Shown: positions 60,101-64,000 of the stretch, piece after piece | How positions within the stretch are numbered: position 1 is the first letter of the stretch | Layout: every line of letters starts with the position of its first letter | DNA from: Ophiostoma sp. CBS 140.51 | Taxonomy: Eukaryota; Ascomycota; Sordariomycetes; Ophiostomatales; Ophiostomataceae | NCBI GenBank assembly: GCA_029298735.1 | Contig: JANSLP010000036.1 | Span: forward strand, 113,836 to 177,835 | DNA: 64,000 nucleotides | Direction of reading: 5' to 3' | Notes under the pieces: model-generated | What the model saw: only the letters and a program-made list of their open reading frames with translations | What the model was told of the DNA's origin: nothing | Database searches by the model: none | Position numbers and translations under genes: made by a program

Positions 60101-61180
60101 TCCCTCCAGCATGTACGAGGATCTTTTGCTTACAGGCCGGCCTCTCCCGCCTTTCCATGTTTGTCAGAGGTTCTGTGGGGGAGGGTGCCGTTGAACATCT
60201 GTCTGTTTCGGAAGACAGCCAATCACGCAACCTTCAGCCCTAAACAGAATCCTGGAGAGGGTGTGTTTCTGGTCCATTTTGTTGGGAGAGGGCGCGACGA
60301 TACAAAACACTCGATGTAAATGGCGGATGGGCGGGTAGGCCTCAAATTCTCAATGGTCCCAATTAGATCTCTCTCCAATAACATCCAATAACACAAAAGC
60401 CGTCCAACCAGGACCCCGGTCAGTGTCTGTTTTCTCTGTATCCCACCCCAGGGCTGCGCCTCGACGTCAGCCAGGCCAGTGGAGCCAAAGCCGTTCTTGG
60501 TGCATCGCTGTAGTTTTGTCCATTGCAGAGTACCTTTTCGTGCAAATCGCTCGCCCAGCCTTCTGTTCGATACTTGTACCTTTTTTAATCTGACAGGGCT
60601 GTTTACGGGCCCTAACCCTTCCCAGCCAAGTGGGAAGGAAGCACGCCCTCAACTTGGGTCTAACCTCCGGCCTCACCGGCAGATGGCCCATGAAGCGACG
60701 GGGTGTCATTGCATCATTCTTTGGGGCTGATGGAGACCTGGCAGGGGTGTTCTTTCTTGTCAATTTTCTTGATCTGTTGCCAATGATGGCATGCTCGCCA
60801 TGAAAGCAGCCAGGCACGGATGTACACGCCGTGAGGAACGGAGAAAGACAACGGAGATCATCGTCTACCTACCCCTAGCACGTTCTAAGAAAAAAACGTG
60901 TACATTGCGAAGCGCGAAAACGAGTAACAAAGGCATCGGTTGTGTTTTACGAGTGCGACCAAACAAGCAAGGCCAGTATTCGGACAGCCTCCACAACGTC
61001 CACCTTTTTGTTCATCGTCTATTGTCCATCGCCTTTAGTACACATCGCCTGTCGTTGTCGCTTGATGGTCGGGATGATGGCACTCCACTTCGCTTCGGCG
61101 ATGCAACTACACAGTACTTTGTTGCTGACAGCAGAAGGAGTGCTTGTACTTTCTCTGCTCGTCTGTGCTCCTCTTTCGCA

Positions 61181-61228
61181 TCTCCAGTCCCCAGTCTCAA
61201 GTCTCCAGTCTCCAGTGTCCAGTCTCCT
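61181..61228 (+). repeat. CCAGTCT-type minisatellite
   Basis: About six imperfect copies of a 7-8 base unit (TCTCCAG and variants) in tandem, in non-coding DNA. Confidence 0.7.
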
Positions 61229-63470
61229 GCCTACAACCTTGTGCAGAGACGACTCCAGTCAGTTCGTTTCGCTTGCCCATCTCGCTTGCCCTTTGACAAA
61301 TGGGCAAGCACTCAAACGGCACAACGGTTTTGCCACCCCCGTGTGATTTCGGATCCAAAACAGCCTTTTCCCAACGACGGACCTCCCAACGACAATTAAT
61401 GACTACCACGTCATTGCATATTGACGATGCATACACCTCTCCATCCGAGGAATAAGAGGAGCGACCCTTTACAAGAGAGGTATCACATATGCAACTGTAC
61501 GCTTTGGATGCCTCTTCTGGTTGGGAAGCAGAGTGCAGTCTCCATCTTCAACTACGATGTATCGTGAGGACGCAAGTGCAGAGTAACCTCAAACATATGT
61601 TGAGGCTCTTTTTGGGGTTTTAGAGTGCTCTATTTTGAGAATGCCTTCTTGTGTCCCGATTCAAGCCTCGTCTCAACAAAGCCTAAGAAACTACTGAATT
61701 TCTTCAGCTTGTTGTAGTACCCAAATTCGTCTGAATTACAGAAGAAAGGCACACTGGCACTGGCATATCAACAAAATAGAATGCCAAGAACTGTCTGTGG
61801 TACCCAAATATTGAATTCAAAACGCCCAAAAAAGAAAACAAGTGTCTGTTCTAAAGAAAGAAAAGTAGAAAAGACAGAAAAAGCATGTGAAGTTCCCAAG
61901 TCCTGGCAGAATATATTACAAAAAATTACCAAAAATATGCAGCAAAAGTGGAACGGGTTTACGAGCACTGCAGATACGCGGAGAGAACGGTCAATGAGGC
62001 TGGAAAAGACTGGCTTGATAGAGAAGCTCTCAGAAACCCTTTGAAAGCCACAGAGGCCCCAAAGAGCCAAAATTCGCCAGAAGAAAGCCTTGCCTGCACC
62101 TGCCTGCACCATGCAGGGCACGCGCCGCAGAATGGGGACCTGGCAAGAATGCCTTGCGAACGGGGAAGAAGGATGGCCCTTTTTTAGTGGAGCATACCCG
62201 CTGAGGGAAGTCGCACAGATTTTACAGGCAGTCCTGTCCACAGCAAGTTTGGCAAGAGCCCACCGAGCCCACTGACAAATGGTAGGAGCGAGTTTGCAAA
62301 AAAGCAAGTGCTGCCAAAAGGGGAAAGAGTCACTTTTCATCCACTGCAAGAATAGACCCGCTTTTTTTCTGCAGGTGAGAATGGGAAGAGGGAGAGGCAA
62401 GAACAGTGCAGATGTGCAGACATTCCCCATCCCCCAAAAGCCAAAAAGGGCAAGTCATGAAGCACAAACGACAGAAAAGCGAGGTGAGCAAATGGAGAAG
62501 GAAGAGGGCGATCGAGGATCCCAGGAACGGAGTGGCAAATAATGTTGCAAAAAGGTTGCTCGTCTAAGTCGCTTCTTCTATTGCTAATCTTATTAATTTG
62601 AAGAAAGCAGCGAGTCGTGAGCCGCCGTTAACTGCTATATCAGAGTTTCTGTTGCAGCGCTCCTTCCTTCTTCCCCTCTCTCGTGCAGATATGTCTGCAT
62701 GTACCTCCATGTCAACATATTCCACAAAAAGCAGTGGGGAAAGGCATGAGAAAGGCCTAACAAAAGACTCCAAGAGCAGGCAAACATGTGTCCTGTAGTA
62801 CATCTCTGTGGCTGACAGGCCCTGCCCCTTACATGCACCTCGTCTTTCTCTTTCCTGCATACGATTGAAACGAAGTACGGCAATAATAGCCATGCATTTG
62901 TGTGCATTTTGGGGCCCGGGCTGGCGGGCGGCCTCCGGTTCTCTGGCCTCACCTTTCCCTGCGTAATTCTCCTTCCGCAGTTTTTATGAAGCATCGTGAG
63001 AGGCGGAATACGGAATGACAGTACAGTTTATTACTATGAATTAGAATTAGACAAAAGAAAATGAAACGAGGATAAGACGATGCCGGTTGTGTCACATATC
63101 TCGGTTTTCACATGTCAATTGCTTCGGTGAATTAGACTTACACCCTGTGTGTTATTTTGATTTGTGTGACATTCGAATTTGGAAGGAGACAATAATGTCT
63201 ATTGTGAATGATTTTCATTTGAATTTTTATAATCGTAGAATAATTGCAGTTCGTTTTCAAATAATTTATTAGGGAAAAATTAAGGAAAGTTGAATTCTTT
63301 GAATTATTTGATTTATTTAAGGACAATCGTAGACCATAATCAACTTATATACGTATATGGTATAACCAATTGCACACATTCGAATAGTACAAATCTTTTA
63401 TCGTTTCGATCACCACTTTACTACCTTATTGTCCATCCCGACACCCCGTGCCACCCGCACTGCCGCCGGC

Positions 63471-64000
63471 ATGCCCACCGCCGCGGTCAGCGCGCCACGG
63501 GCCGCTTCGGCACGGCTCCGCGGCATAGCCGCCCCGCCACCCCCGACGACGGCCAATAAGCGCGCTCGGCCTCCCACTGCAGACAGCTTGACACCGGCCG
63601 GCAGCCCATTGCACCGCCCCACGAACGACGTCATCACCGCCCCCGAAAGCCTACAACGCTCCCCGACTAAACGCAGCCGTACGTCGGGCGCCACGACGTC
63701 CGCCACTCCCTCTACGCCGCCCGGCCGAAACGATACACCCACTACCCCCACGATCCCGCAAAACACAGCCACCGAGCACACCACCCGGCCGCTTACCGGA
63801 CCACTCACCACCGCCGTCCCGGAGGACGTTGCCAAGATCTGTGGGATCCCGAATGGACACGCCGACGCCCTCACCACCGCCCTCTCTATCGTATACAAGG
63901 CAGATGACCGCGTGGGTGCGGCCGTTGACACGATCCTGCAACGGCTCTTCTACACCGTCATCTCGCAGGCACACCACGTTGCCACGACACCGCCTCCGGC
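63471..64000 (+). CDS. Unidentified open frame, 5' end only, GC-rich
   Basis: An ATG at 63471, 45 bases past a sharp AT-to-GC change, opens a frame with no stop to the window end (176 codons). The product is Pro/Thr/Ala-rich and disordered for about 115 residues, with two basic patches that could be nuclear signals (NKRARP and SPTKRSR). From about residue 118 it looks more ordered (VPEDVAKICGIPNGHADALT, then AAVDTILQRLFYTVIS). Minus-strand frames are also open because of the high GC, so length alone is weak evidence. The disordered Pro/Thr start and abrupt edge would suit ORF1 of a non-LTR retrotransposon or the first exon of a host gene; I cannot decide which. Confidence 0.35.
   Translation, partial: MPTAAVSAPRAASARLRGIAAPPPPTTANKRARPPTADSLTPAGSPLHRPTNDVITAPESLQRSPTKRSRTSGATTSATPSTPPGRNDTPTTPTIPQNTATEHTTRPLTGPLTTAVPEDVAKICGIPNGHADALTTALSIVYKADDRVGAAVDTILQRLFYTVISQAHHVATTPPP

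Larger units (their letters stand above)
52294..63470. other. 11 kb gene-poor region to the right edge
   Basis: The first 1.6 kb (to about 53.9 kb) is purine-rich on the plus strand (49 of 60 in 52921-52980) and reads as a long pyrimidine-rich leader or promoter of the small minus-strand gene. From 54 to 62.9 kb composition is mixed, and frames of 100-220 codons carry no recognisable motif. Simple repeats lie at 53276-53296, 54155-54190 and 61181-61228. From about 63.0 to 63.42 kb the DNA is strongly AT-rich. No gene is supported. Confidence 0.5.

Noticed and set aside
61768..62430. 220-codon minus-strand frame rich in Phe, Leu and Cys
   Set aside because: No family resemblance, poor start context, and composition explained by A/G-rich plus-strand stretches.
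63410..63931. 173-codon minus-strand frame opposite the right-edge open frame
   Set aside because: High GC keeps several frames open. This one is Val/Gly/Arg-rich without motif, and its start does not coincide with the composition edge as the plus frame's does.

Overview
The window is nuclear DNA of a filamentous ascomycete (Pezizomycotina, most likely Sordariomycetes). The genes carry short introns of about 50-140 bp with fungal GTRNGT donors and visible TACTAAC-type branch points. Products include a LaeA-like methyltransferase, a Zn(II)2Cys6 regulator and Ddi1/Rrp8/Pup2 orthologues of filamentous-fungal type. Species cannot be fixed from the sequence alone.

Layout. 1-274: 5' end of a mitochondrial YqeY/Aim41-family gene (minus strand, runs off the window). 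3224-5099: nine-exon LaeA-like methyltransferase (minus). 5100-16317: about 11 kb with no gene I can support. 16318-28953: dense block with type II PI 4-kinase (minus), gamma-tubulin complex GCP2/Spc97 (minus), proteasome alpha5 (plus) and a Zn2Cys6 transcription factor (minus). 28954-34895: long purine-rich upstream region of that regulator. 34896-46402: second dense block with a maleylacetate-reductase-like dehydrogenase (plus), RRP8 (plus), DDI1 (minus), a NYN-domain protein (plus) and a secreted-type SET protein (minus). 46802-46960: a damaged tRNA-Arg(CCG) joined to a new tail with a Pol III-type terminator. 46961-63470: gene-poor, with one small Cys/His-rich gene at 52051-52293. 63471-64000: GC-rich open frame beginning right after a sharp AT-to-GC break.

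The recognised genes are mostly housekeeping (proteasome, ubiquitin shuttle/protease, rRNA base methylation, microtubule nucleation, phosphoinositide synthesis). They do not form a metabolic or defence cluster. PUP2 and DDI1 both serve ubiquitin-dependent proteolysis but lie 14 kb apart in unrelated contexts. Exon models were built by hand from splice signals. For each multi-exon gene the summed exon length is a multiple of three and the joined phases agree, which is the main internal check.

I found no convincing new multi-gene system. The points most worth following are the small Cys/His-rich protein in the gene desert, the tRNA-derived Pol III unit, the DDI1 start codon split by an intron, the RGG box inserted in the RRP8 catalytic domain, and the composition break at the right edge.
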